64,000 nucleotides of DNA from Tubiluchus corallicola (lineage: Eukaryota > Priapulida > Priapulimorpha > Priapulimorphida > Tubiluchidae). Every line of letters starts with the position of its first letter. The stretch's first letter is position 1. Below the pieces are notes generated by a model. That model worked only from the letters and a program-made list of their open reading frames with translations, did not search any database and had not been told where the DNA came from. Shown here in pieces: positions 12,341-23,673 of this stretch. The translations under genes and the position numbers were made by a program. The stretch is taken from assembly GCA_030141605.1 (NCBI GenBank), contig JAQGDQ010000290.1, positions 186,001-250,000 of the forward strand, given 5' to 3'.

Positions 12341-12770
12341 GCGTGATGCCCACACTGTATCTCGACACTAGGCAGAGGAGCTGTACCAGCAGCCAACGGC
12401 TAGAGGGCAGAGGAGGTCAAGTGACCTAACAACCATGTGTAGAGGAGTGAACCTTCCAAATCAGGAGTGGAGCCCCGAAGGCAGACCAGTGCAGCATGCT
12501 CAGTGACTCCGGCAGCTCCTGCAGCCAACCTGAACGTATCGCTTCTGTTTCCTTTGGACTACACCAGGGAGGAAGAGGGGGGGGGGGGGGTTCCTGTTGT
12601 CTGGGCAACTCAGGATCTCCATACACCTTGCCCAGGCGTGCGCCCTGGAGACGTTCAAGGATCGGACTGCTCAGCCTCAGTCGACGCTGCAGCTCCATCA
12701 ATGTGACCAGTAACTGGCTCTCTTGGCGCACACTCCACTGTCTTCCGAAGACAGAAGGATGCCAACAACA
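12341..12770 (+). mobile_element. SINE-like element sharing the body of the 5S SINE
   Basis: Positions 12341-12476 match, on the opposite strand, the body of the element at 30555-30683; shared blocks include ATCTCGACACTAGGC and AACCTTCCAAATCAGG. Here the 5S head is absent and about 290 bp of different 3' sequence follows, with a G homopolymer near 12580 and an AAC run near 12763. The whole is flanked by ATTATTATTATTT on both sides, either a target duplication or insertion into an ATT microsatellite. Confidence 0.65.
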
Positions 12771-13084
12771 ACAACGATTATTATTATTTGATGCTCTTAG
12801 CAGAAATAAAACGTCACAGTTCACGAATATTTTTCTAGCAACCCTGACTTTAACATGTAAATAAGATAAGGGAGCTTCATAAAAGAAGAGACTTTCCAGA
12901 TTTCATCGCTAAGCCAAGCAGGTTTGAATTCGTATGATAACTGGTATTGAACCAACAAACAAAAGCTCCGACCGAAGAGTTTGTATCAGTTGTGTGCATT
13001 CATATCACGTCTCTTGAACCGTTTATACCAATCAGAATTATATTTCCTTTGTCAAATTCTGTTGACGACTATGGAAGTACGCTG

Positions 13085-13160
13085 CATTTAGGGGCGAATT
13101 ACCCAATAGGCTAACTAGGCTATAACCTAGGGCGCCAAAGTTTGCGGGGCGCCACATAAT
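13085..13160. mobile_element. hAT-type terminal fragment
   Basis: The stretch beginning AGGGGCGAATTACCC and continuing with a GGCTA-rich and GGGCGCC segment resembles the left ends of the hAT MITEs at 2822 and 10751. A similar short end (GTGCTGGATTAAGACCCC) occurs near 13729. No matching right end was found for either, so these are probably truncated copies. Confidence 0.4.
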
Positions 13161-14049
13161 AGAAAAAAATTCTCATTTTCCTCGGAAAAGGTGTATACTT
13201 TCATATTCATGTAAAGGGCGCATTTTATAACACACCACAGGCAGTTACTGGTGTCAGCTTTTATATAAGTACCGCATAACGAATAGGTGCAAGATATTAC
13301 ACAACAAGCAGTTGCACAACCTGCTTGAATATAAGCACTATGCAAATACATGTAATTAGTAATGTCCACGTAGAACCTAGGTTAATGGGTGTCTAATACA
13401 CTACAAGTAATTTTTCGATCAGCTCATTACGTAAATGACCATAAATACACAATACAGAGGTCTTGATACACCCCTCACTGCATTTTATTTCATTTATTAA
13501 TATAACCAAATTATTAAATACTTAAAGAATTAGATATGCCTCAATAACAATTGTGCCTTGTACAATTAAACAAGGAATAGGCCTATGTACACGTAGAATG
13601 TAAATTAATGCATTGAGGTGGGGCGATATGCAAACGTTTCTCGTGAAACTACATTTACGTAAAAAGTTATTAATCATACTTGAAAAAATGGCTTTTTGTT
13701 AGGACGCCTTAATATCACACTCAGTGCTGGATTAAGACCCCAAGAGGCCCTAAGCATCGAAAAGATTATGGTATCCCATATGTGTGCAATTTAGAATAAA
13801 AACAATACAAATACAATGAAAAAACTTGCAGTAATATTTATTGACAATGAAAGCTAGTGCATCAGTTTTGCATTGCATAAAAAACTGATATTAGTTTAAA
13901 AATACAGAGGCGTAGAAAAAATACATGGGGACACATTATCGGTGCATCTCGTAATGAAATACAAGTTTACATAGTCACCATCATCGATAAAATACATGCA
14001 GTGAAAAGCAACATTATCCTGCTTTCAGTATCACCACATTTTTTGACTG

Positions 14050-15310
14050 TAGGAAAAATGGCACTATTGGAAAAGTAGGTAAAATTGCACAAGAAAAAAT
14101 GGCACTACTGGAAAAGTATGTAAAAATGGCACAAGAAAAAATGCTACAAATGGAAAAGTAGGTAAAAATGGCACGCTTAGTAAAATTAGGGATTAGGATT
14201 AGGGTTACAGTGGGGCATAACTATTTTAGTTATTTTTGCCTATGCCAGGGAAGTTGTTTCAACACAGTTTATGTGTGTGTTTGTCTCTTTGGTTTTTATC
14301 TGTAATGACAGTCAGCCTATTATGCAAAAATATCTAACAAATTTCCAAGAAACTTTATGAAGAAAGGCGGTTATAGCCTTATAGGGTGCTAAATTGAAAA
14401 GCTTTTCACCAGTTCTTTTTCCGCAAAACTTGATCGAACACCTCGTACAGAATCATTCGTGTAGCATTTCGTAGAGGTTTCAGAGGAGCGTTTAGTACTT
14501 CTTTTTTGTTATCTCCACCTGAACGAACAACTACGAGTTCCATTTCGAGAAATTCTTGTTGGTAAAACTGTGTAACGCTGTTCTGCAACCATTGCTTATG
14601 AATGTGTATAGCCTTATAAGCTGATGTGGTACATACATATTTGTCATTCTATTACTGTCGCTAAAATTAATGGTTAAAATGGTAGTTAAACACTATGTGG
14701 AACATCTTATGAATTCTTTGCTAGTCTATATAAAGGTAGTTAAACACTATGTGGAACATCTTATGAATTCTTTGCTAGTCTGTATAAAGGTAGTTAAACA
14801 CTATGTGGAACATCTTATGAATTCTTTGCTAGTCTATATAATACCAATACATGTACATTTTTGTATGTTTGCTTGCTTATATTTGTCTTAATTTTTTTTA
14901 ATCAAAAGAATCAGACGAATAAGATTAGGGTTGTTCACCTTTGGTAGAGATCTGCTTCCAACTGAGCGCATTCTAGTTTCATTATAGAAATCAATTGCAT
15001 TAAAAGAACATATGTGCCATTTTTACCTGCTTTTCCACTTGTGCCATTTTTTCCTGTGCCTTTTTTATCTGTGCCACTTTTTCCTGTGCCCTTTTTATCT
15101 GTGTCACTTTTTCCTGTGCTTTTTTACTTGTGCCACTTTTTCCTGTGGCCTTTTTACCTGTGCCACTTTTTCCTGTGCCTATTTTACTTGTGCCACTTTT
15201 TCCTGTGCCCTTTTTACCTGTGTCACTTTTCCTGTACCATGTCTATTTTTCCTGCGCCATTATTCCCTGTCCCATGTTTGCTTGCGGCATTTTTACCGCG
15301 CACCCATTTC
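14050..15310. repeat. Inverted pair of minisatellite arms (possible foldback element)
   Basis: Left arm 14050-14180: degenerate units with AAAAATGGCAC and GGAAAAGTAGGTAAAA. Right arm 15012-15310: many 24-25-bp units with GTGCCATTTTT and its reverse-complement partners. The arms are inverted relative to each other, about 830 bp apart. Arrays of short subterminal repeats in inverted orientation are typical of foldback or some Mutator-like elements. A degenerate TTAGGG-like run (about 14188-14212) lies just inside the left arm. Confidence 0.6.
14681..14843. repeat. Three-copy 54-bp tandem repeat
   Basis: Three nearly identical 54-bp units start at 14683, 14737 and 14791. The period is a multiple of three, so one frame stays open through all copies (HYVEHLMNSLLV repeated), but there are no flanking coding signals. 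Confidence 0.93.
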
Positions 15311-15692
15311 GTATGTCTTATCCCATTTGAAATGTAATATGTCACGTTATATAATCAATCAATGTCATCATATGCGCAGTGAACAGCACAAGCTGCTCAG
15401 TAGCCAGAATCACGATGTCCATCCGTACGGTCATATTGTAAACAAATGCAGAAAACACCACACATATTCTAGTATATTTTATTTGTGGGCAATTATTCGA
15501 TTTGAACAAACTGTGTGGCTTCATCCAGGACTGATCGTACTTGAGAGTTAAATAAGAACCAAATTTAACCAAATTTAATTTAATTTGTCTAAGCGTCAAA
15601 TGTTCGGCAGTTCTTGTACATTGTACTTAATAAATATCTTTATTCGTGAATAAATATTTTTATTCTGAATCATACAGCTAACAATAAACATT

Positions 15693-16309
15693 GCATTTAA
15701 GTTAAAAACATCACAACTTTATTAAAAACTTTTACATTAAAAAGTTAAAAGTTAAAATCATAGCAAACGTGTCGACTAGGTGCTGCTGTCATCGTCAGTT
15801 GTGAATTTACAAACATGCAACCAGTTTATATAGGCACAGCCTATTATGCACTAATTAAATAGTTAACAGAAGTCAAATAGGTAATGAATTACTGGGACTT
15901 ATTAATAAAAGAAAGTTTATCTATGTACCTTAATAAATCTTCTTTTAATGTACAAAACAGTTCAAATCCTTTAATTTTATTTTCAAACACTTTGCTATTT
16001 GTTACTGTATCAATTTCTTTTCTTCAGGTCTGCTTATACATTACCTATTTGGCTTTTGTAAATTCATAATTAGTACTTAAGTTACTGTATCAATTTCTTT
16101 AATGGTCTGCTTATTCGTTACCAATTTGGCTTCTGTTAACTACTTAATTAGTGCATAATAGGCTCTGCATATATAAATTGGTTGTATGTTTGTAAATTTA
16201 CCACTGATGATGATAGCATAAGGTAGTCGAAACGTTTAGCATGATTTTAATGTTTAAGTTTTTAATGCAAACGTTTTTAATGAAGTTGTGTTGTTTTTAA
16301 CTTAAATGT
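15693..16309. repeat. Foldback element with about 195-bp inverted arms
   Basis: Left arm 15693-15889 and right arm 16115-16309 are imperfect inverted repeats (roughly 80-85% by eye). The intervening segment holds a direct repeat of about 80 bp starting GTTACTGTATCAATTTC at 16000 and 16081. Each arm contains a CTGAYGATGA ... GTCGA(A/C)AC block, intact in the right arm at about 16203-16233. No open frame of note. Confidence 0.8.
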
Positions 16310-16668
16310 TTTATGTGCCTGTAATAAAAATAAACATTACATATCTAAGAATTTGTCTTTTACGAATAAAAGAACGTATCTGTCATAATATGTGAAACAA
16401 GAAACAACGCAACTAAAAAAGTAAAAGATCTCAAGCTCAACTATGAAAATTCTGTGAAATGAGCTGCTTTTAGAACTTCGCGCATTACCTGGAAATCACG
16501 GCTTAGTCTCTGCGCATCATTTGCCTTATTTTTGCGTGCCTCTCAATGCTTTTATCGTGTAATAGTGATGTGGACTTAACGCGTTTATGTTTTGTTGCAC
16601 GTTTTGAAACACCTGCTGCAGTTACTATGTAGATAAACGCCCGTTAAGAATAATAACTATTGACAAAC

Positions 16669-18125
16669 ATGGACGAGCGAGCGATTAATGTTAGCAATAC
16701 GTCTATTTTTGCGCAACCACCACCACCTAATGCCTTAGCTACAGCTTACCGGGTACCCAAGTTAAATTTTATTGATATTTACTTAAATTTTGTGGTGATT
16801 GTATATTTAAAAACAATAAGTGTTACACGGCATTATTTTTCGTAACAGTTGTGATATAAAAGGTCATAGACGTAGGCCTAATAAATTAATGCGACCATGA
16901 ACACGTATACAATGAAGCCATGTTTCACAGGCGTTATACACTGAACGAAAAATAGTGTTCCGTATCGCTTCTAAAACAGTTCTAGATCGGAAGCTCCTGC
17001 TTCAAATCAAAAACCATCTTGGTTTACTACTTTTTAAACTCGTTGTTGTAGATTACAAGTAAAAACAGAATTGATCTAAGCAATTTTATCTAGTCTAATC
17101 GAGACACACATTCAAAGTTAAATTCACTTTGAGTTCAAATTTAGCAAATTAACGTTAAAGTTATTTTTAGTATAAAAGTTTATTTAGTAACTTTGACAGA
17201 CTTTGTCTGTGTATTTCAGATTATTCTGTCTATAGTGATAATAATATTCAACGGCAGTGTGATCATCGTCATCATTCGGAATAGACAAACAGCTTTCCGG
17301 GAAACAAAATACCTGTTCATCGTAACACTGTCCACCACAGACCTTGCAGTGGGCGTTTTGTTTCTGCAAAGTATCTTCGTTCGTTTCCTTGGCATTCGAG
17401 AGACTCTGGAAATATGTTTGTGGAACTCTGGACTAATGTTTGCCACGATTCAGATATCCGTCCTCAGCGTTCTGGCGATATCAACAGACCAGTACCTTGC
17501 TATCGTGCATCCGTACAGGTATAAGTACATCGTCACCAAGTCTCGTGCTGTCCTCAGCATACTTACTTACACCGTCATTTCTCTGGTCTTTACCTTGAGC
17601 ATCATATTTATCAACACTGGAGACTTCAGCCAAGGCTGTCGCTTCTATATGCTGTACCCTACAGCAATGGTTATAGCCATGAATCTGACAATGCTTCATT
17701 TACCTTTTGCAATCATAGTTTTCATGTACGTAAGTGTGTTTGTGGTAGCCCGTCGACATTTGCTCAATATACACGCGCACGAGCTTGCAGTTTTTGGGCC
17801 TGCTGGGACAAATGCTACCAGCCAAGCAGAAACGCAACCATCTAGCATCAAAAAGGAAGTCAAGATTGCTGGCACTTTTGTAGTAGTAGCATTACTGTTT
17901 TACGTGAGCAATTTGTTTTTCCTAACTCACTGTGCCATCAATACGATCAACAGTAAGCCATTGTTTGATCCTGGCGTGTCCGGTCCATTCGCCATTTTGA
18001 ACTCGCTCTACAATCCTGTGATTTATGCCTTGAGACATCAGAGATTTCGCCAGGCGTTCAGGAAAGTATGTTCTTGCAACGACGATAACTTAGCAACAAC
18101 GTCGACTATCCATTCATTAAACTGA
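16669..18125 (+). CDS. Class A (rhodopsin-like) G protein-coupled receptor
   Basis: Two exons, 16669-16752 and 17220-18125, both phase 0 at the junction (CGG|GTACCC donor, TATTTCAG acceptor), giving 329 aa. The short N-terminus has two N-glycosylation sequons (NVS, NTS). Seven hydrophobic segments can be read. TM1 has FNGSVIIV (N1.50) and TM2 has LSTTDLAVG (D2.50). Cys in ICLWNS (3.25) could pair with Cys in QGCRF of loop 2. TM3 ends TDQYLAIVHPYRY in place of DRY, and TM7 has LNSLYNPVIY. TM6 reads VVVALLFYVSNLFFL, so the usual W and P of the CWxP switch are missing; TM4 also lacks its usual W. The look is of the adenosine/melanocortin/amine-like cluster, but no ligand can be assigned. An extra upstream exon cannot be excluded. 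Confidence 0.87.
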
Positions 18126-18252
18126 CACCCGTCGTAGCTTCAGGCTAGAAAAACAATCTAGCTAATGCAAACAGATGGAAAAACCCACCGAATTTGACTC
18201 TGTAGATTGCACAACATACAATGTGTTGATTAATGTTAGCCCAAAACACTAA

Positions 18253-18610
18253 ACGAGTTCAACCAGAGTCTGACATTAGAACCAACTCTCTTTTATTGTT
18301 CCGTATCATAATGTAGGTCTTCAATAGATCACATCCCTTTTTGTGCCATTTTGTGATACAACAGCTAAACAAAATGAAAAGCTTTGAACTACAGTCATCA
18401 ATTCACCTTTAGAAACCAAAACCAATTTTGTGGATACTGCCTATTAGCCACATTTTATCATTTTTAGTTTCCTGGTACAAAAGAACTTCACTATTTGATT
18501 AGCAAAATCAATTTTAAAAAACACTAAAAGGCTAACCAGAGTCTGCCATTAGAACCAACTCACTTTTTATTGTTCCGCATCATAATGTAGGTCTTCAATG
18601 TATCACACAG
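18253..18610. repeat. Direct duplication of about 80 bp downstream of the GPCR
   Basis: Positions about 18253-18333 and 18529-18610 are near-identical, sharing ATTAGAACCAACTC and CATAATGTAGGTCTTCAAT, and are separated by about 200 bp. They may lie in the receptor's 3' untranslated region. Nothing else was recognised between 18126 and 19359. Confidence 0.85.
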
Positions 18611-19359
18611 CCCTCTTAACGCTAATGCAAGCTAAAACTAAACAGCTAAGCATTCGTTGGCACCAGATGAACAAAACAAGAAACAAAATTTCTCACGAAT
18701 CTGTTAATTCAATTTTGGGGGTTTTCCGCCATAATATTGTAACGAACCCTCTCCCCAAGGATGTGCAGGCATCAATGCACTGACTTCCTAAGGCAAGCTT
18801 GTAATTAGTTAGTTAGTTTGCTTGCCGAAAAAAGTGGCTTAACCTCAAAATAAAGTTATTCAATCCGTAAATAACTTAAATACATCATAATGAATTTTAA
18901 ACGTGTGTTCATTTTCAAATACATCAACAATATTACAAAAAATTACGCTCGTGAAATCATTTCTAAGATTTTCGGTTTTTGGACAAGTGTTTAAAATATG
19001 TGACGTGTGCACGTGGGCTATTATTTAGTATACTGTGCGCTGCATGGACCTAGCAAGAAGGGACGTCTACAGGTATTTCACTTTAAGTTCCTGTTCTGAT
19101 GTTCTTTCGAGGCAGTTGAACACAAAAATTGAGGACCTCGAAAGTGCCTCTTTACTTCAATATTACCGGTTCGCATGTTTTACATTTTGTTGGAATTTCT
19201 TTATCTCGTACTTCAGGTATTTGTGCTGTACATTTCAGTAACAGGAACGTTTATTTACAGTCGTATGTTTGTTCTGCGCGGTTAATGTGAAAACATTCGA
19301 TGTTTAACGACATAATGTCGATGTTATGAAAACAGCTGCAGGGCTCAGTATTAACCTGC

Positions 19360-20735
19360 TCGGAAACAATTGACGTCAAACATATTGGTCTATCGCCCCG
19401 TCTCCGCTGTGACGTAAGCGCGCTGAGCCGGCATTCAGGACATCAGGTCCCGCTGTACAACTGTTGGGCGCCCAGTAACCCACTAGCCGAAGTAGGACGA
19501 TTGGCGTACATGGGCTGCCCAAGTAGGACACTAGAGAGAGGTCGCGAATTGAGTCGTTAAGCGTACTGGCACCGTCCGTTACCCTTGTTCATGTAATAAT
19601 AATACTTAAACACGTCAATACACGTTGAATAATTTATCATACATCTGATAAAATAAACGAATTTTATTCTGAGTTAGTATAATTTTGCCAATATTAATCT
19701 TCTTTGAAGTGAAATAAGCGCACTTTTTAGGCGATTCCAACATTTGCTTAAGGTATATCATTTTTTGTCTTGCTTCACAGACAAGGTGATTCTTTTCACT
19801 ACCTCTTGGACAAATAATTGTTTTCTACTAAGTAAACGGGTTAGCGAGTTATATGCCCTACGTAGTTTCTCTCTCTAAAGAATTAGATACTTAGTTTAAT
19901 GATATGATGATAATTATTAATGGAGCTAATAATAATGATGATATCGTTGTATTAAGTAAATTGTCAAGGACTGTCCATCATTATTAGAAAGTTACTTTTT
20001 TCTAAAACAAATTTAGTTTGATCTTTTATTATGTCATAGATCTCGATTCTTGACAGAAATTGCTAGTGCCCTACTTGGGCTGCCCATGTACGACACTGCT
20101 TTTCCTCAAATTTAGCACATGAGTTTTACCGTAAGTGTCCTACTTCGGCTAGTGGGTTACTCGGCGCCCTACATAACAACTGTCTTTAGTAAATAACATG
20201 ACAACTAATGTCTAATCAGCGGATAGGCTGATTGTGCTTTTCATTCACAAAATTTGCAAGGCAGCAGATATTTTAACAGGAAATTAAAGTTTTAAGTATT
20301 ATCACAATTTAGGCAGAATGTAGCGGAAAAGTTTCGAAGAACTAAATATGCATAGAGTGCCTAGTCGGGTCACTATTATAAAGAAATTAAGCCAAGCTTT
20401 AAGACATACAAACAATCGACAATCTGTAATATAATTTAAAACCAGGCTGGTTTCTCTACCGCGAACTAGTGAAAGTTAAGCATTTTTCATAACAAAATAA
20501 CATATACCAGCAGTTACAGCTCATGTCTTGATTGTCCCAAAAGAGGAGGCAACGAACCGATTCTGTGGGCGTGCGAAAATATGCACGCTGATTGGACGGT
20601 CAGCAGTGCTTGACTGAGAATGACTGCACGCTGATTGGACAGTCAGCAGAGCTTGATTGAGAATGACTGACATTTTGCTTGACTTTAATTAGAATTGGGG
20701 TCTCCACTTTGGCGTCCATGGTTGATGTCATAAGT
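19360..20735. repeat. Dispersed repeat R, copy 1 (interrupted)
   Basis: Positions 19360-19464 and 20176-20735 align, in order and orientation, to one continuous segment at 26385-27450. Shared blocks include TATTGGTCTATCGC, CAACTAATGTCTAATCAGC and GCACGCTGATTGG. The gap is the hAT-like insertion at 19465-20175. The repeat has no coding frame. It contains several ATTGG (CCAAT-box) motifs and a CRE-like TGACGTAA, so a former LTR or promoter-bearing repeat is possible. Confidence 0.75.
19465..20175. mobile_element. Non-autonomous hAT-type transposon nested in repeat R
   Basis: 711 bp with inverted ends sharing AGTAACCCACTAGCCGAAGT (left about 19472; right reversed about 20160) and a second inverted block around CATGGGCTGCCCAAGTAGG. 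It is flanked by the exact 8-bp repeat ACAACTGT (19457-19464 and 20176-20183). The paralogous copy near 26470 lacks the insert, which supports recent transposition. The right end has a few extra bases relative to the left. Confidence 0.82.
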
Positions 20736-21404
20736 GTCAAATGTATTCTTAAAGTTTCATATGCCCGTCGAAGCGTCGACTACTGAAGCATAAACTTTTA
20801 AGCCTAGACAACCCACCTACTACACAGCAACAACTATTATATAAACATTGAATCAAATGGAGTTTAGCAAATGTGAAACGGTCTCTAAAGTTCACTTGGG
20901 AAGGAAATGCTCGAACTGTAAAATCAGAAGATCTGCAATATACGCGCAGATAATTGGCTTTGTATTTAGAACATATGAGGAAACACACAGTTAACATGTT
21001 TAGCACAGTCACAAGGGAAAATTCTCACCGCAGAATCGGTAGATTGCAACCATCTACTGAATCTCTTTTTGAGTCGTGGTGATAGATCAATGGAAACAAT
21101 TGCGTTATCTTTCTCAACCGGCCAAGGCAATTTTAGAAGTTTTTTGCGCAGACCTGGTATAGTAAATAGTTATTATTTTGACTGCAGGGTGGTATACAGA
21201 CCTGAGCATTTGATTGTGTACTTGTTGATAATGAAAAACAAAGTAGCATAAATAATTAGGAGATAATAAACTACGCTCAAGCATGTTGCAAAAAAAGGCA
21301 AAATAGTTGTTGACACTTGTATTTGTTTAATTATAGATGACTTTATTTTGAGAAACTGCAGATTTCAATAACTGTAATATAATATCATCGTGTTGCTCAA
21401 ATAA

Positions 21405-21675
21405 CAAAACTGTTTTTAGCGTGCAGGGAATTTCGCTCATTCTTTAACAACTGTTTGTAGCGTGTAGGGAATTTTGCTCATTCTTTAACAACTGTTTGTA
21501 GCGTGTTGGTAATTTTACTCATTCTTTAACAACTGTTTGTAGCGTGTTGGTAATTTTACTCATTCTTTAACAACTGTTTGTAGCGTGTAGGGAATTTTGC
21601 TCATTCCTTAACAACTGTTTGTAGCGTGCAGGGAATTTCGCTCATTCCTTAACAACTGTTTATAGCGTGTAGCAC
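21405..21675. repeat. 41-bp tandem repeat
   Basis: About 6.5 copies of a 41-bp unit with AACTGTTTGTAGCGTG and TTTGCTCATTC. Unit starts at 21449, 21490 and 21531 confirm the period. The stretch 20736-21404 before it holds no recognisable gene. Confidence 0.94.
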
Positions 21676-22734
21676 GTATGTTAGAACTGTAATGAAGTTT
21701 CATCCCATTTATTATTTTTTACTCCACTAACAAATAAGATTTTTCTGTGTCATGCCGTAAATTTGTCAAACTTTTGTAAACACCTGGCAGCAAATGGAGG
21801 CGCTCTGTACATTTTTGTATTATAAATCTGTTCAATGAGAGGTTTGCCATCATCATAGTCAATTTAGTGACAGATGGCATTAACTTTAACTCTTGTCAGC
21901 AAGATCTTTAAAGCAAAACCGGACCTAATCTTAAATTGTAGGTCAAAACAATCTACTCTTTAAAATATTGAAAGGAAACACACTGTCTTTTCAAAAATGA
22001 CTTACGAGAAAGAACTATCACCACACAAACACAATTTCACGTTCGCGCCACTAATTCTTTGCTGTTACATGCATTTCGTAGTTCGCTAATCAAACGGACA
22101 CTAGCACCTGCATTTCGGAAATGCATAGTACAAAAAACAGGTGGTGTACATTTTAGTTCATATGTGTTAATTTGTGACGAACTGCACACGTTGGACAGCT
22201 CATGCATGAGCACAGCAGTGAATTTAAAATTTGAATTTTTATTTTAAAACTAGCCCAGTTTTAGTACAGCACATTGAATATCTTACAGTAGAACTACACT
22301 TTAATTTTTGCTTTCGCAAACGCGTGCAACATGCTCGTGGAATATTTTTGCTGTTGAAAATTATGTGTGTTTGTGATGTCATCAATAATTGGGCTCGCCC
22401 TCCGTTAAATAAGTTTTTAATCTATTATTTAATTATCAGAAACGCTTTTGCTGTATTAATTCTGTTAAATTGTATACTTTTCATCGGACTTGAAAATGGG
22501 GTAGTACCGGTATATGAAAAATCATCCTGTCTTCCTTTAATTAATAAATCAACAATTCTTCAACATAAAAATGCACTCAAACAACAAGAAAGCTAACAGA
22601 GCATTTACATTAACATTTGCACAGGTTAATGATGCGCTGATAAGATTTCTGGCTTCATGTTGCACATTTTGCCTCGTGCGATCAAGTTATGATCAACAGT
22701 GCACGGTGTATATACTTGGTTTGTGCTTCTCACA

Positions 22735-23142
22735 CAAGGCCTATTTCAGCCTAGGCGAGGCCCGGGGAAGTGGTGCATGTGAGGCCCCATCAAGGGGGGC
22801 GAAGCGCCGGGGGGGGCGTTCGGTACCATGATTGGCGCCCAGAAAATTTTTGAACAGCTAGAACACCGGAGAAGCATTTTCGAAGAGAAAATATGGAGTT
22901 TTACAGTTGTTAAAGGAAAGAACAATTGAAAGAAAAACTGCTTTATTCTCAAGACCAGTCCTTAATACTTGTCAATACTGGCAAACAGCGCGCGTGCGGC
23001 AGGAGAGAGAGAGAGAGGGGGGGGGAGAGAGGAGGCAGTATGTTCGCATAAAGCAAAAAAAAGTTACCTTGGCGCGAGGCCCCCCTGGAGGGTGAGGCCC
23101 CGGGGAAGTATCCCCACTCCCCCCCCCTTGAAATAGGCCCTG
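22735..23142. mobile_element. hAT-type MITE with exact 8-bp target duplication
   Basis: 408 bp. The left end is CAAGGCCTATTTCA, and the right end reversed is CAGGGCCTATTTCA. TTCTCACA flanks both sides (22727-22734 and 23143-23150). The GC-rich subterminal regions share GGCCCCGGGGAAGT-like segments. Inside is a short GA-rich microsatellite (about 23004-23030). No transposase. Confidence 0.88.
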
Positions 23143-23673
23143 TTCTCACATACTTGAAATTGTACTGCAGGGAGATTACCAAGGAAACAAAATCCACGGA
23201 AAGTTGCTCACAAAGCCGCAGAGCAAATCTAAAGTCACGGAAAATTATTTTAACCTGATTAATTAAAATATTTCGCAAATAACTCCTTGTATACTCAGCT
23301 GGTGAACTCACCAAACTGTAAATGCGCATTTCCTAAAAGTGAATGCATATCAGTCATTATCTGTACATAATTGAATGAACCAAAAATTAATATGCTAATG
23401 CGCCTTTGCTACAAAGAAATATACAACCCATTTTTGACATTTAGATATGCAAATGTTTTCATAGCTATATTTTTACTCGATCATTTTGAATGGACAAGAT
23501 TTCTTAAGAAATTAATCTGCTTTTTGTCACACATCATATCTTTACCAGCATCAGTTTACAAAAGCCTTTTTCTCTTGTTACAACGCCAGGAGCTTTATTC
23601 TTAATGCAACTATCCATGAAAAAACTGCAATATATAATTCCGAACAAGCATTCTGTATGGTTTTGCTAATGGC

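Noticed and set aside
12426..12864. Frames of 122 and 132 codons on opposite strands
   Set aside because: Both lie in the SINE-like element and cross its poly-G run, so they are explained by GC-rich repeat sequence.
15012..15551. 179-codon frame with repeated Cys-Ala-Thr-Phe and Cys-His-Phe motifs
   Set aside because: Open in several frames at once because the underlying 24-25-bp minisatellite lacks stops, so it is not a cysteine-rich secreted protein.
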